This document shows positions 11,242 to 22,219 of a stretch of 64,000 nt of DNA, in pieces. Source of the stretch: Pyrrhoderma lamaoense (taxonomy: Eukaryota; Basidiomycota; Agaricomycetes; Hymenochaetales; Hymenochaetaceae); assembly GCA_002794735.1 (NCBI GenBank), contig NBAZ01000004.1, positions 248,001 to 312,000 on the forward strand. Reading direction: 5' to 3'. Under the pieces are notes generated by a model. That model searched no databases and was not told the DNA's origin. It was given only the letters and a program-made list of their open reading frames with translations. The first letter of the stretch is position 1, and each line of letters starts with the position of its first letter. The translations under genes were made by a program, and so were the position numbers.

Positions 11242-13118
11242 TTACTTGCAACGTTGAGCAACAATTGCCTTTCCATGTTCCTAAAATGAAATGTTATGTT
11301 TTACTCTTAATTGTATGATGCAATCAAACACCGTCATACTGACCTTCCATTCTTCTTGGCTGATCCACAGTTGGTGGAAGGTTCCCAAGCTCGCAAGAAT
11401 ACTTCCTCCCAACCAGCCTCCATATCTCCGTTCCGTTGGATTACCAGGGGCATGGATTTTCATCTGTACAGATGCAACAGAGATTGATGGGCAAACATCA
11501 GTTTCAGGTACACGAGATTTGAAACAAGACGGAATTTCACTGAAAAAAGAACTGACATGTGCAAAGTTGCGAGCAAGTTCGTTATGAAGCCGGTCTGCCA
11601 AACCAGCGAACAGGCTCCCACCTCCAGAAAGGACAATATTCGCCAACAACACAGTACGCAGCTCAGGCTCACAGTTAGAAAGCGACTGTGCAATAAGATT
11701 TGGTATCGTCTTTGGTAAGTTCGGGTTTGATTGCTACATAGATCTGACATCAGTCATAGGATCAAATGTCTACGTTAGAGGGTTAACTGACGACTAATCT
11801 GCTCGTATGAGAGAAGTACTGTTCCCCAACAAGGAATCGCTCGGGTCCGAACCACTGATTATAACCAGTCGCAAACTCATATGGCCGCTGCGGCCGTTGG
11901 GAGACAAGTCTTTATAAGGATGATTCCGGCGTTAATCATTGAGTGAAAATATCGAGATGAGATATATATACGAACTGTTCATTCCATCCTTGGTCAATCA
12001 CGGACCCTACACTAATAAGCCATTCATCGACCTCCCGGTCTTCATACCATTGTCGCCATTTAGGAGTAACTGCGGATATCCGATCTTCACGAAGGGTGAA
12101 GATAGGTTGAGCCATATCTGGGACGACCTAAAGATCGAAAATGAATTGCAATATAATTTCATGAGCGAATTTCATACATGCTTGTTTGAAATCAGTTGAT
12201 GAGGCAAGAGTTGAATAGCTTGACGCTGTGAGTTCGGACTTGTAAGCACATTCTTAGCATGAGCGCGTACAAATTGGGGTAACGATGAATGGGCGAGACC
12301 TTTAATTCAAATGATGAGATCTCATCCGCAATCAAGATTTTGAACAAAGTTCTACCTTTCCGAAGGACAAATCCGTCTACCACGGGTGTTACACTTGCTT
12401 CAGAGTGTCCAATGTCTATTACAAGCGCAGTTCCTTTCCCAGCAGCGAATCTTTAGTAGTATTAGAGTATTGTTTTAAGACTTTTGAATCAAAACGTTTC
12501 TTACGCATTCAGTACGCCAGTGTTAGCTATGTAAAATGCGGGAACCTGGAATTCTTCAAACATGATCTCAGCCATTCGCTCGCGTTGAGCTGGTGTGTTC
12601 CAGGCCGGTTCTGTCACGAGAACGGGGTGCTCTGATGGATTCGTGTGCAAACACTCTTCAAAAACATTGCGAACCAAAGGAGGAATTACAGTGAAATCAT
12701 CAACTTTAATTTTCAGATTGTTTTAGTAGAATGTCTATTGCTCATGTATATAACGACATACTGAGACCCTCGTTCATAGGATTTCCGACGTGCATATTTG
12801 GTCTAAATAAAGAAGGACCATTTTGTCCAATATGCAATTTGACAGACTTTTTGCTACTTGAAGGTGTGCCGTCCATAGGCACTTGTCCATTCTCTTTGTT
12901 TGCATCTTCCATCGTAACATCCTCTCCCGGAGTTTCCTCTTCAGTATACCCGTATGAAGTTGGAATTATGGCTCTTGGTGTATCATCCCCAGCATAGCCA
13001 GCTCGTATTGAAGAGCTACCTATATCCAGGACAAGCGCCGAAACCTCATCTGGTCGGATAAGATACAGTACTATATAAGAAGATACATGAGATACTTACC
13101 ACCTCCGTAGTTGACCAT
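11242..13118 (-). CDS. ARP4: actin-related protein ARP4
   Basis: Actin-fold protein in about eight exons. It starts MVNYGG, joins [20 protein letters not shown] (actin phosphate-1 loop), and carries the Arp4-type insertion rich in acidic and Thr residues. Then come [60 protein letters not shown] and, at the end, [20 protein letters not shown] with a short basic tail ending RCK and TAA at 11242-11244. The [13 protein letters not shown] block is diagnostic of Arp4/BAF53 rather than actin. Arp4 is a subunit of the NuA4 acetyltransferase and the INO80 and SWR1 remodellers and binds nucleosomes in the nucleus. All exon phases checked join without a frameshift. Its start lies 199 bases from the ERB1 start on the other strand. 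Confidence 0.92.
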
Positions 13119-13317
13119 GTCTTTGATTGTACAGGTAACTATAAACTAATGAGTTAAGCCTTGAGACGCGAGCTCGTTGAACGTGAAGTTCGTTCAAAAT
13201 GGACGCGTTGAGTCACGTGGAGACGAAATACAAAATTCTAGTGATCGACGTCTTAATTTCTTTAGCAACTTATTTAAGTTTACCTATTCTTTTCTCCTTT
13301 TGTTTCCTCTCTACGGC
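13119..13317. promoter_or_regulatory. shared divergent promoter ARP4 / ERB1
   Basis: The 199 bases between the two start codons must serve both a chromatin-remodelling subunit and a ribosome-assembly factor. An upstream ACG/TTG-type extension of the ERB1 frame exists but lacks an ATG. No clear TATA box is visible. Confidence 0.5.
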
Positions 13318-16018
13318 ATGGTTTCTCGAGTCAATGGTTCAAGGAAAAGAAAAGAACATGATGAAGAAATATCTACTGGAGAGCGTAAAGCTGCTCTATT
13401 AAATGATGTAGAACTTGAAATGCGAAGCGAAGATGAAGAAGGTAGTAACTTGAATGATGAGGAGGATGAAGACGTGGACGAATTTCCTGAACTGGATGCA
13501 CGATCAGATACAGAGGAGGAAACGGATGGTGAAGAAAGTGACGAAAGCGAAGAGGAAGAATCTGAGTCGGAGGCTTTCTCCGACGATAGTCTACACGTCT
13601 TTCCAAAGGCTAAAGTTATCACCTCAGACATTACTGGACAACCTAAGAAGATATATCCTGAGATTGAACCCGAATATGACTCCGACTCCTCGACTGAGGA
13701 GGTAAGTCATGTCAAAACTTTGCTATTATTATCGAAACCAATTATTGTGCTAGGATCCAAACCGGATAGGCAATGTCCCTCTGCATTGGTACGACGACTT
13801 ACCGCATATAGGTTATGATATCAATGGCAAGAAGGTATTAAGGCCAGCAAGGGGGATGAATTAGACAAGTTTCTCAAAACTGTTGAGGATCCTTCTGCCT
13901 GGACCTCGGGTTTCGATAAATCCTTACAGATGGACAAGCCTCTTACTGTTGAAGAGCTTGACATTATCAAACGACTACATGCCAATGAAAACCCAGATGT
14001 TAACTACGATCCATATGAACCGACTATTGAATGGTTCACAGGAAAAGGAAAGGAAGAGATTATGCCTCTAACTGCTGCGCCTGAACCAAAACGCCGCTGG
14101 GTTCCCAGTAAATGGGAAAAACAAAAAGTAATATCTCTGGTCTGTTTCATCTATATTTATGTCACCAACTTGTTCTACAGGTTATGAAAATTGTCAGAGC
14201 TATCCGGGAAGGTCGTATCGTACCGAACAAACCCCAAACATCCAGAGCTGAACCGCAATTCTTTAATATCTGGTCTGAATCGTCCGCGAATCAACCCCCT
14301 CCTCTTCCCGCACCGAAACCTCGACTTCCAACAAATGCAGAGTCATATAACCCTCCAGAGGAATACTTACCGACTGAAGAAGAGCGCAAAAGGTGGGAAG
14401 AGGCGGACAAAGAGGACCGTGAACGAGACTTCTTACCACAAAAATATGGATCATTGCGACTTGTTCCAGCTTATGACCAATTCATTCAGGAGAGATTTTC
14501 TAGACAACTGGATTTGTATCTTGCACCTCGCATACAACGGAAGAAACTGAATATGAATCCAGATGATCTCATCCCCAAGCTTCCCAGTCCTAGTAGTCTC
14601 AAGCCATTCCCCAATTACCGCGCACTTCGTTTCCGGCACGACGAAGACTCCGGAGTACGATGTGTCAGTGTGAGTCCCGACGGCGCTTGGGTAGTAAGTG
14701 GTGATGAGAATGGGTCAGTGAGTCTTTGGGAAGTCCTTGTGGGAAGAGAAGTGAAGAGATGGAGGTTCGATAGCCAAATTGGTTCTATCCAATGGTGTCC
14801 AAGAACAGATGTCTGTTATTTTGTCGTTGGCGTGTAAGTTTTCCCCATGACCGTTTGGAAAAACAAATTGTAACAATTTTTTTGAACTCTAATTTGTTTG
14901 ATATAGTGAGGATCAACTTCACTTTATCATCCCGCCGCATCTCCCATCAACCCTTTTATCTTCTACTCTGAATCTGCTCTCCCCGCGAGCCTTCCACCTG
15001 CTCCGTCAACGCCATCCCCAGTTAAATGGTCTTCCGTCCCTTCTGGATCCGTTGACACTTCCATTTCAACTCCCGTCCTAACAATCTCCCTGCCCAAAGG
15101 ATCCGGACTTCCCAGACAAATTACTTGGCATAAGCGAGGAGACTATCTTTCTTCTGTTTGTAAGTTCTGCGTAATAATCTACTCATTCATCTTTGATATC
15201 CACTAATATCATCATCTCAATGACTTCTTGATACAGCCGGAAAGGATCAGGGTTCTGTTTGGATACATCAAATTTCTCGAAGACACTCTCAAGCACCGTT
15301 TAAGAAGATTAAGGGATCAGTTCAGCTTGTCCTATTTCACTTCTCAAAACCTCTTTTCTTTGTTGCTGTATGTGACTACTTTCTTGAATTATTAGGATGT
15401 GAAAACCACTCACACTTATCTTATCTATCTTAGACACAACAATACGTGAGGATATACGACCTCGCCGCTCAAAAACTCCTCAAAGCCCTAACGCCTGGTC
15501 TAAAATGGATCTCATCTATGGACCTCCATCCATCCGGGGATCACCTAATTGTCGGAGGGTATGATCGGAAACTATGTTGGTTCGATCTCGAATTGAGTAC
15601 CAAACCATACAAAGTTCTTCGGTACGTATTATTCTACTATTTCCTGTCTTTTATCCCCTACAGGGGGAAAGAGTAAATAAAAGAATAAAAGTAACTAATA
15701 TATTGAACTCAAAAAAAACAACCTTACCCCAATCCTTTATATATATCGTACAGATATCACACTCGTGCCATCCGTTCAGTCGCTTTCCATCCAACATATC
15801 CTCTTTTTGCATCAAGCTCCGATGACGGCACTGTTCAGATATTCCACGCCCGTGTGTACAACGATCTAATGTCAGATCCCCTCATCGTCCCTCTCAAAAT
15901 CTTACGTGGACATGATATCGTCAACAATCTCGGTGTGCTTCAGATTCGTTGGTGTCCTAGCCAACCATGGCTCGTCAGCGCTGGAGCAGATGGTAACATC
16001 AGTGTATGGTGTGCTTAA
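13318..16018 (+). CDS. ERB1: ribosome biogenesis protein ERB1/BOP1 (two apparent 1-base gaps)
   Basis: The N-terminus is strongly acidic, with long Glu/Asp/Ser stretches. The BOP1 N-terminal domain follows: [60 protein letters not shown] and [13 protein letters not shown]. The C-terminal half is a WD40 propeller, with [20 protein letters not shown] first and [16 protein letters not shown] at the stop. ERB1 forms the PeBoW complex with NOP7 and YTM1 in the nucleolus and is needed for 27S pre-rRNA processing and 60S assembly. Two single-base shifts break the frame: at the G run 13851-13855, between KKVLRPA and GDELDKF, and at the C run 14981-14984, between LNLLSP and [14 protein letters not shown]. 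Homology continues across both, so they look like assembly errors. Six or more short introns were placed by splice signals. Confidence 0.9.
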
Positions 16019-17447
16019 AAACGTACTTTTTCTATTTCCTCTGTAGCCCTTCTCTCTCTTTTTCTCTCGTTATCAGTTTTACTTCATGTGGCTTGTTATT
16101 CTTCTAATTGTTGTACTAAGCGAACTGTTTGAATTAGAAAAGAGACCACACCTAATGGCTATATAGGGACAAGTTTCAAAAGTCTGACCCGATCCCGATA
16201 TAACCCACTTGGTATGTTACTTATCGCCGTCAAAGACACCTTTTCCTGTGTAACTGCTTCTTTCACAACCTTTAAATAATACATTCTTTTCAATATCAAT
16301 TTGATAATAGCATTATATTTTACTCCAATCACCCACTACTGTGATCACAAAGAAAGAGAAACCACCAGATAACCTCAAGTGGTAAAACAATAATACGGGA
16401 CGAAAGGAAAGAAAGGAAAAGGGGAGGAAAGTAACAGGAAAATATAAAGAATGGATGTAGATCCCAGATTTCTGTGACTTAAACTAGTTGAATAATGTAG
16501 TATTTATCGGTATAGGAAAAACAAGTAAAGAAAGACATGAGGCATAGAAAGGACCTCATTTAATTACAGGAAATTGACGAAAGAAAAAAACAGAATGAAA
16601 GTTTAAAAAATGACAGACAGTGAAACAGAAGAATGTTAGAAAGTACAAGGACGGCGATTCTTATTTCTTTAATAACGAATTTCCTGAACGTACATGTATT
16701 TAAACTGTATCTGTACAGGGTATTGTAACCGCGTAACGTCAATGTTGAGAGGGGAGTAGATACATCAACCCTTTAATTTGTTATTCAATACCTACATTTC
16801 TGTAGAAATCGGTAAAATGGTACGACAGTGTGTCTTGCGAGCGTGGAAGCATCGCAGGTATTTGTGACTGGCACATGCCAGTTGGGTAAGTCTTGATTCG
16901 GAAATTCAGACATGAGCAAAACTCGGTAAAAAAGGGGGGCAGTTTTTATAAGAGGAAACAATCCAGCTGTGTATATTTTGCTCTCGTCGTACGTTCTAAA
17001 CCGGCACGCGCTGACGAGCGACAAGATTTATGGGGCAACATGATATGTGTGTATGTGCATGCGATGCACGACGACAGTGAGCCAGACAATAGCAGGTAGT
17101 AGCGATTCCGTTGAGAAAACGCAGCAAAGGTAATACCGACTCAAGCGGTGACCTATAAGATAGCATAGAAATGACGGTAAAGGGGGTAAAATGGGGAATA
17201 AATGTTTCGCAAAGCAGTCTCTCCAAACTCTGTCCGTGCCAAGGGAAGGGGAAAAATGGGGGAAATCATACCAAAAAAAGTCAAACAGTCGTTGTTGGTA
17301 GGTAATTCGTGAGAAGGTCGAGGAAGGCTGTAAACTGTTTGAAATGACGAAAAAAGAATACAAGCATAGAAAGAATTAGAAAAAAAGAAAGACGAATCCG
17401 GAAATCATTCTCCAAGTCCTAGTTTGTAGCACCCAGAACCACTTCAT
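16019..17447. other. long convergent intergenic region
   Basis: Region between the ERB1 stop and the 3' end of the Gln-rich gene, which face each other. The strand is purine-rich from about 16370 to 16650 and again near 17250-17400. Open frames of up to 111 codons on the minus strand lack any protein pattern. Most likely long 3' untranslated regions; no RNA gene recognised. Confidence 0.45.
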
Positions 17448-18900
17448 TTAGAAAGCTTCGACTTCCTGTCTGTTAACTCTAGCACCGAGCATTGCGCCAA
17501 GACCACCGATCGCCTTTCGTCGAATTCGTGAGGCGAAGTTCTTTGGTCCTAACTCATCCGCTACCGAAGGGGGTCCTCGTGGTTGGCGCACTGGCATACT
17601 AGCTACCCTATCTTTGTGTGGGAAAGCAGGCGCTGCGCTCGTGTGCGGGACATACTGAGAACAGCTGTTATTTCCAGAGAAAGTAAGGGTATGGACAGCT
17701 GCACTTTGGGGAACAGGACGTCCTATGCCAAGACCTTCATAAAGCCTTTTCGTCGCTGCCTCCCTAGGAGAAAGGGGTGGAATTCCAGTAGCCTCGGATC
17801 CGCTAGAAGGAGGTGTAGTTGGTTCAGACTTGGAACTGGAGCTGGTAGAGACATCATCAGCGTCATCGCCGTTCTCTCCATCTGAGTTATCAATCACAAC
17901 GAGAGGTGTGCTAGGCTCATCCACGATGACTGAAAAGCGAAGGGGTTCCGGGCGACGATTTTTCAAACCAGGTGGGGATTGGTTGCGTTCACCGGGGAGT
18001 GACGTGACTCTAACGTTCAAAGAAGCGGTACGGTTTACATTCTGAGTAGCAGCATTGCCTCCTCGACGCCAATTAAGAGAGGTATCGCTCTTGCTAGGAG
18101 CCATACCAGAGTTACCCGTAGGGTTGGATCCATTCGCCCCAGCCATCATTCCAAGAGATGTACCTCCAGAAATGACCGTTGTCTTAATCGGCACACTATT
18201 GTTATTGGCCACAGAGGGAGTAACGCCAATGTTGGGGTTCTTTGCCATCTCCTCTTCCTCAGGGAACGTGCTCATACGGAAAGCAGTCGCATTTGGATTC
18301 AGACGACCACCAAATTTCCCACCTAGCGAGGCGGTCATGGGTACTTGATGTTCCTGATTCAAATGAAGCTGAGATTTCAGTTGCTCCGCCTGCGATGCGC
18401 GACGACTTCCAAAGGATGTGGTCGCGGGTGCCGCAGACTGCGGTTCCGCGTATTGCATCGAGTTGCGACGGTTGACCAAAGTCTGTTGCTGCTGTTGCTG
18501 GCGCGCTACTTCCATCTGATATTGTTGCTGAACTTGCTGAAGAGCCTGAATTATTAATCAATGTTGTCAGAGTTTGTTTGATGGAGAACAAAAATATAGA
18601 ACAACTAAAAATGATGGAGACCAAGACCGCGAGAAAAGACCATGAAAAACGTACCTGGAGTCTCATAATCTCCATCTGCATCATTTGCATCTGGATAGCC
18701 TGCTGCTGGGCTTGGAGCTGGGCTTGAGCTTGCCCAGAGTACATCTGATTAAAGGAGCCACCGATTGCAGCCGTCATGGGCATATCTTGTCGAGGAAAAG
18801 ACGACACATTTGGAGCTGCAGTCTGGGGCACCTGGCCAACCTGGCGAACGCCACCAGTTCGAAGGCCAGCGAGAAGAGAAGCACGATTGTTTGAGGACAT
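17448..18900 (-). CDS. Gln-rich low-complexity protein, unknown function
   Basis: Two exons, 18655-18900 and 17448-18545, with a 109-base intron bounded by GTACGT and TTCAG. The protein of about 447 residues starts MSSNNRASLLAGLRTGGVRQ. A stretch of Gln, Ala and Met (QAQAQLQAQQQAIQMQMMQM) probably forms a coiled coil with the VARQQQQQQTLVNRR part of exon 2. Two related short elements occur, PMTAAIGGSF in exon 1 and PMTASLGGKF in exon 2. The rest is rich in Ser, Pro, Asn and Thr, with an acidic patch, and ends with a small basic region (RIRRKAIGGLGAML). I recognise the general type as a conserved basidiomycete hypothetical protein and cannot give a role. It may act in RNA or transcription control by analogy with other Gln-rich proteins, which is inference only. 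Confidence 0.75.
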
Positions 18901-19600
18901 TGTAAAAAGTTAAGCTGTTGTTGCTAAAGGAGGTTGTGGTGTTATTGTGAGTTGTTGATAGAGGCTTGTAAACACTGAGATGGAGAGATATAAGAAAAAG
19001 ACAAATAGAGAGAATTAAAGTGAAACTGGAGAAGGTGGCTTATTTATGAGATATGTAGAAGAAGAGTGTAGACAGAGATATAAAAGAAGACAACGGGCAG
19101 GAGAGAGGAGAGATGAAAAATGGAGAGGAGAGAGCTGAGTGAGCAGCAGCATGACCTTGGTCTCATCCTATTGTACTACCCCTCTCTGTGATGGTCACAC
19201 CCGTGACCGCAGTAACTACCAGCCGCACCATCTTTTGTTGACAACACTCATGCACAGCTCAAATCTTTTGATCGAGTTATCTGGCCGCCTTGGTGTCTTG
19301 TAAATATAACTGCTTGCTTTGTCTATACTGCGTCAAAGCAGACTTTAGCATATTAGTATCACTGTGTACAGGCGAAAACCCCTTTTGAGTCGACAAAAGG
19401 ACTGGTGCTTTGTTACGTAATTAGTCAGCCACCATGGTCCGAAATGTATACGTGGGAAAAATTAACAATTCTTATTCTAGTTGTTATAATTATACATTAT
19501 GATAGATATTATTTTGTAGTCTGACTCGTGATTACCCCATCTATTTATAGTACATAGGTTCCATACACGCTCCCGTGCCAGTAACAAACAATAAAGGCCA
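18901..19600. other. 5' flank of the Gln-rich gene
   Basis: Upstream of the Gln-rich start, reading on the minus strand, the first 250 bases are strongly pyrimidine-rich (many CT runs), typical of fungal promoters and 5' leaders of expressed genes. Beyond that I see nothing until the TRS20 stop at 19601-19603. Confidence 0.45.
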
Positions 19601-20436
19601 TCAAAGGTATCGCTTTGCACTCGCACGCACCCGTGTATCAAACGTGTTGCTTTTTATTGGCATAAATGCACTGTGAAACGGGTTCAGCAATGTCTGCCAC
19701 GTAGGTAAGTGTAGTTAGGGCACGGGAGCCGTTGCAATCAGCCTATGTCGTCTATGCTGCTAGCAACAGTCTTTACACGAACCTTTACATACAGCTCCCA
19801 TACATCCATGAAGAACGACCGAATCCCGTCGTCGTTCTTGCCCTCGTGTAATAATATGAACTTCATATCTAACACGCTCTCTTAGTGGCCACACAAACAC
19901 GGTGTATATAAGGAACTACACACTCCCAGGTGTTACAAATGCTGAAACCGTCCATTCGTTGAACTTATCCACTGCTTTTAGGTACCTGCTCATCATTAAA
20001 ACAACGAGAACAATGATTTCGGCGATTTAGTTATTTATAATTGATTGATAACCAGCTGGTGGTGGTACACAAATAGAAGAAAACATAGATAGTGTAGTTA
20101 TCTATCAAATGAAACAGACACTCACATTGCGCCATCCCTCCGCATCACATCTTCAACGACGTCCAAACTTGCATTGGCGATCATCTGTATAACATGCCTA
20201 TCCTGACCTCCTCGTGCGGCAGCTGCTGCAGCACCCCCTATTCCAGGATTATACGCAGGTGAAGTTGCGCCAGAGAGCGCATTTAGAGTGCCAGCAAAAG
20301 CTGAGGCAGACCAAGAGGGTAAGTTGGAAGCAAGAGGGTAAGCAGTTGCTGGTGCGGATGTCTTCGAAGAAGGACAGGATAGTGAGTAGATAGGACTATC
20401 AGAAGGTGAAAGCAGAAATAGGTGTACGAATGACAT
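19601..20436 (-). CDS. TRS20: TRAPP complex subunit Trs20 / sedlin (TRAPPC2)
   Basis: Four exons join exactly: 20126-20436, 19924-19985, 19783-19868 and 19601-19693, total 552 bases, 183 residues plus stop. The longin-like fold starts MSFVHLFLLSPSDSPIYSL. Family blocks follow: IANASLDVVEDVM, MYLKAVDKFNEWTVSAFVTP, GNMKFILLHEGKNDDGIRSF and VWELYVKTLLNPFHSAF. Sedlin binds and adapts TRAPP complexes, which act as exchange factors for Ypt1/Rab1 at the Golgi. Compared with the roughly 140-residue family norm, there is an extra Ala/Ser/Gly-rich loop near residues 28-80, between the first strand and the first helix; such loops are common in basidiomycete copies. Only exon 1 appears as a plain open frame. 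Confidence 0.9.
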
Positions 20437-20592
20437 CGCAGTCGGGTTTATAGTCCGTGGATTGATTTACTAGTAAATGCTAATCTTGTACACGCCGATG
20501 AGACGCGTAGACCAAACATCGTGCCGTAGTGTAATCAATTGTAATATGTAGTACACGACCCGTCACATTCCAATCGTTGGCTCTACTCCGAT
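20437..20592. promoter_or_regulatory. shared divergent promoter TRS20 / rhomboid
   Basis: Only 156 bases separate the two start codons, the shortest divergent spacing in the window. Both promoters must overlap here. Confidence 0.5.
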
Positions 20593-21888
20593 ATGGCACA
20601 CCCAAGTGTCTCGTCTGCTTTTCGATCATGGACAAGGGATTCATCCAAGTTTTACACAATAACCGCTCAGAAGCAGATTCATGAAAGATTTTTTGCAACT
20701 TCTGCAGCGTTAAGAAATAAAACATTCTCTTCATCTCATCAATGGCTGTTCTCTACGAGCTATAGTCCCCACTTCACTTCTTCAGCAACTCTGCGAGCAA
20801 ACCTACGGAGTTTATCTGAGCAATTACTAAAGTTCCGTCAGTCAGCACCAACTTGGTCTCGCGTTGGTTGGTACAGAGACGGAAAACAAGATGCCTTGAG
20901 ACGTTCAGTGAGGAACACGTCCAATCGTGATCCACAGTGGAATCGAAGATCAAATGGGCCTTTTGAGCGCTTTCGTACTTGGTTTGACCGATACCCAGAG
21001 AATGTACTCATATGGTCTATACTTGGAATTAATGGAGCCGTCTTCCTTGGTTGGCAATACGCTCTTGACCGATACGTGTGTCTCCATCCCCTTCTCAAAT
21101 ATACAACTATTCATTCAAGTAAATAATGCAATAACTATAGAGACATGGAGACCCGACTCTTGTATTGAAGATGTTAGACAATGTAACTCTGAGCTGGAAG
21201 AATATACGTGAAGGCAGATTGTACGTCTTGCAGCCAGTTTCATGGGAGCGAAAATAGTACCCATACTGAACTAAACATGACCTCCCCCTTTAGCTGGACG
21301 ATAATTACATCTGCATTCTCACACAACACATCAACCCATATCTTAATGAACTGTCTTTCATTCTACTTCTTGGCACCTCCAATTATTGGACTTTTAGGCA
21401 ACACGGCGTTCATGGGCCTTTACTTCTTCGGAGGTATCTCATGTAGCCTTGTCAGCTTATTCTTAAATAAGAGCATGGCTCAGCGAGGTGGAGCTGCTGA
21501 CGGCGCTTCAGGTACGCTTGCCTGTTTGTTTCGGATTAAAAAGGATGCTCTTCTGACAGCAGTTTTAACTCATTTCTTTAAAAAAAAATAGGTGCAATAA
21601 TGGCCGTAATGTCATTTTTCGCTTGTGTTTCCCCGCAAACCAAGTTCCTACTGTTCTTCGTGGTTCCCGTCCCTGCCTGGGCTCTAGTCACAGGTTACTT
21701 CCTCTGGGACGGATATAGCACCTTTACAGATGCTGTACGTGTCAATTCATTGATCTATCTAATACTGAAGTAATTGGCTAACGGGTATCTTTGCTTTCCA
21801 GAATACTAAAATAAACGGCGCGGGCCACGTCGGAGGAATGCTAGCTGGAGGCATTTACTACCTCCTTAAGAGACGTCTCATGTTCTGA
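20593..21888 (+). CDS. PCP1: mitochondrial rhomboid protease (PCP1/PARL type)
   Basis: A long basic, Ser/Arg-rich N-terminus suggests mitochondrial import. The spliced protein then has NVLIWSILGINGAVFLGWQY as first helix, ITSAFSHNTSTHILMNCLSF containing the conserved HxxxHxxxN-like pattern, FMGLYFFGGISCSLVSLFLN, the catalytic serine motif GASGA, and the catalytic histidine in GAGHVGGMLAGGIYYL. Ser and His form the rhomboid dyad within the membrane. The GASG motif is split by an intron whose acceptor follows a run of A. About 350 residues, ending LKRRLMF at TGA. Yeast Pcp1 cleaves Mgm1 and cytochrome c peroxidase in the inner membrane. Exon joins used: RY|RHGDP, EGRF|WTIITS and G|GAIMAVMS. Confidence 0.9.
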
Positions 21889-22219
21889 ACTAACTAATGA
21901 AGTATATTCATGTCATATATTCGTAGCTTCTTGCTTTAAATCAGAGTTCAGATAGTGTCACTTAGAAAAGGATTTAAAAAATCAGAATTTGATTATATGT
22001 GTATTTGGATGACGATACGAGATTATCCGGTTATGTTTTTTAAAATTATTCCGAACATAACACACCAAGCCCATTAATTCCCTATAGGTTGATATAATAT
22101 ACGCATACAGACCCTATGATACATAAAGAAAGCGAAAGCGAAAGCATACTGGTATCATTTACAACTTAAAGCTGAATCATAGATAAGATTCCTCAAAAAC
22201 AATCAGACAGGTGACAAAG
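21889..22219. other. convergent 3' flanks
   Basis: AT-rich spacer between the rhomboid and CLASP stop codons. A short GAAAGC repeat occurs near 22127-22145. No gene seen. Confidence 0.45.

Noticed and set aside
18259..18546. Extension of exon 1 of the Gln-rich gene through its intron
   Set aside because: The frame runs across a GT-AG intron and then reads exon 2 in the wrong phase; the spliced form gives the consistent Gln-rich protein.
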